Shown piece after piece: positions 20,210 to 21,292 of a stretch of 21,292 nucleotides of DNA. Origin of the DNA: a virus; IMG/VR virus record IMGVR_UViG_3300042391_000079, positions 1 through 21,292 of that record; one strand, given 5' to 3'. Position 1 is the first letter of the stretch; every line of letters begins with the position of its first letter. The translations under genes were made by a program, and so were the position numbers. The notes beneath the pieces were generated by a model, which saw only the letters and a list, made by a program, of their open reading frames with translations, was not told the DNA's origin and did no database searches.

Positions 20210-21292
20210 TGAGCGATACAATAGACATAAATATCTATCCAACAGTAGAGACTGTTAATTTGACTATTGAGCCAAATCTAACAACTATAAACATAAATAC
20301 TGTTAGTGGTGGTGGCGGTGGTGCTGTAAGTAGCGTAAACGGTCAGACTGGAGTTGTAGTATTAAATCAAGATGATGTACTTGATGGAACTACTTACAAG
20401 CAATATTCACAAACTGAAAAGACTAAACTTGCTGGTATTGCTGCCGGTGCAGAAGTTAATGTAAATGCTGATTGGAATGCTACTACTGGCGATGCTTTAA
20501 TATTAAATAAACCTACTATTCCAACTGTAATTACTAAAACAAGCGAACTTATAAATGATGGAGATAATGGAACAACACACTTTATATCGTTAGAAGATTT
20601 GCCCTCAAACATTATATTTTATCCAACAAACGTAGCAAGTGACATTGTAGGATATGTGAAAATAGTAACAAGCATCACAGACCCATCATACAACACGACC
20701 GCGGTTGATATTTCAACGGGTGCAATAACAACTACTTCTCAACTAATATCAAGTTTAGCGACATCGCCAAATATTATAGTTGGTAATCCGGGCGTGTTTA
20801 ATATTACAACAATCGGAAATATAAGAAGAATATCTGGAAGTGGCGAGGCATCGTTTTATTTTAAAGTTTATAAACGTACAAGTGGCGGTGTTGAAACGTT
20901 GATTGCGACAAGTGACAATACTATTCCAGTAATTGATGGTGGTACTTATATTGAATTTAGTGCAACTGCTATTTGGGATGACGGTATATTTTTAGACACC
21001 GATAGGGTTGTAATGAAATACTACGCTAATAGAATATCAGGAGGTTCAAATCCTACTTATGAGTTTCAATTTGGAGGCGTAACACCAGTTAGAACATTAG
21101 TACCTATTCCTTTAAGTGTAGTGCCTATAATAGCAAACGCCACAGAAACAGTAGCTGGAATTGCAGAAATAGCTACAACAGCGGAAGTAACAACGGGAAC
21201 GGATGATACAAGAATTGTAACACCTTTGAAACTTAAGCAAGTCACAGATAATTATATGCAAGTTATTCTTAACTGCAATGTATTAGGCTCGA
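20209..21292 (+). CDS. tail fibre / receptor-binding protein, 3'-partial (361 codons in window)
   Basis: The frame opens in a TAATG overlap and stays open to the window end, so the C-terminus is missing. The N-terminal region has short beta strands (DTIDINIYPTVETVNLTIEP) and a Gly linker (GGGGGA at about residues 35-40). Three well-known phage fibre motifs follow. SSVNGQTGVVVLNQDDV is a trimeric collar-type motif. LAGIAAGAEVNVNADWNA, then GDALILNKPT, is a widespread fibre repeat. ETVAGIAEIATTAEV with DDTRIVTPLKLKQ (about residues 312-342) is a neck repeat just before the receptor-binding tip. Residues 128-310 are less familiar and rich in Thr/Ile beta strands. It would determine host recognition. 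A chaperone or peptidase domain may lie beyond the window. Confidence 0.85.
   Translation, partial: MSDTIDINIYPTVETVNLTIEPNLTTININTVSGGGGGAVSSVNGQTGVVVLNQDDVLDGTTYKQYSQTEKTKLAGIAAGAEVNVNADWNATTGDALILNKPTIPTVITKTSELINDGDNGTTHFISLEDLPSNIIFYPTNVASDIVGYVKIVTSITDPSYNTTAVDISTGAITTTSQLISSLATSPNIIVGNPGVFNITTIGNIRRISGSGEASFYFKVYKRTSGGVETLIATSDNTIPVIDGGTYIEFSATAIWDDGIFLDTDRVVMKYYANRISGGSNPTYEFQFGGVTPVRTLVPIPLSVVPIIANATETVAGIAEIATTAEVTTGTDDTRIVTPLKLKQVTDNYMQVILNCNVLGS

Noticed and set aside
1-21292. Integrated prophage with attachment sites, tRNA or CRISPR array
   Set aside because: No integrase, excisionase, repressor, tRNA-like cloverleaf, long direct repeat or spaced repeat array was seen; the window alone cannot say whether the phage is temperate.

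Overview
This window looks like about 21 kb of the genome of a tailed double-stranded DNA phage (or prophage) of a Bacteroidota host, most likely a flavobacterium. The DNA is AT-rich. Every supported gene lies on the + strand, packed end to end with many ATGA or TAATG overlaps. Starts are preceded by A-rich stretches rather than Shine-Dalgarno sequences, and the few intergenic promoter candidates match the Bacteroidota TAnnTTTG -7 element. The gene families are those of siphovirus-type Flavobacterium-like phages. This was judged from memory of the families, with no database search. No integrase, repressor, lysis gene, tRNA or CRISPR array is visible.

Region 1 (1-1129) is a run of very small early-type genes. 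Two have a Cys-x-Cys motif, and the last is a possible PD-(D/E)XK-fold nuclease. Region 2 (1141-4022), behind a candidate promoter, is a DNA metabolism block: a compact C5-cytosine methyltransferase, a 5'-3' exonuclease of the FEN family, a stand-alone DnaA domain IV-like protein, a calcineurin-like phosphoesterase, and a 20-codon stump of a ParB-like gene. Region 3 (4058-4591) is a free-standing NUMOD4/HNH/NUMOD1 homing endonuclease with its own promoter-like element. It sits where the rest of the ParB-like gene should be.

Region 4 (4602-13623) holds packaging and tail genes: probable small terminase, large terminase, a tail assembly chaperone pair joined by a probable -1 programmed frameshift at a run of nine T, neck/tail-completion proteins, two large distal-tail/baseplate proteins, a 50-aa protein and the tape measure. 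Region 5 (13649-16947) is head building: XkdF-like protease, a Cys-rich 52-aa protein, a putative scaffold, a 121-aa unknown, the major capsid protein and a probable major tail (tube) protein. It ends in a strong intrinsic terminator at 16970-17001. Region 6 (17002-end) restarts directly on that terminator with a 128-aa protein, a portal with a fused C-terminal domain, a head-tail connector, two small proteins and a tail-fibre gene cut by the window end.

The genes work together as a packaging and virion assembly programme with a small replication/recombination set upstream. Most of it is ordinary for such phages. The best leads are the frameshift site, the decapitated ParB gene beside the homing endonuclease, the terminator that touches the next start codon, and the DnaA-like and phosphoesterase genes just upstream of the terminase. 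I did not find convincing evidence for a wholly new defence or mobile system.
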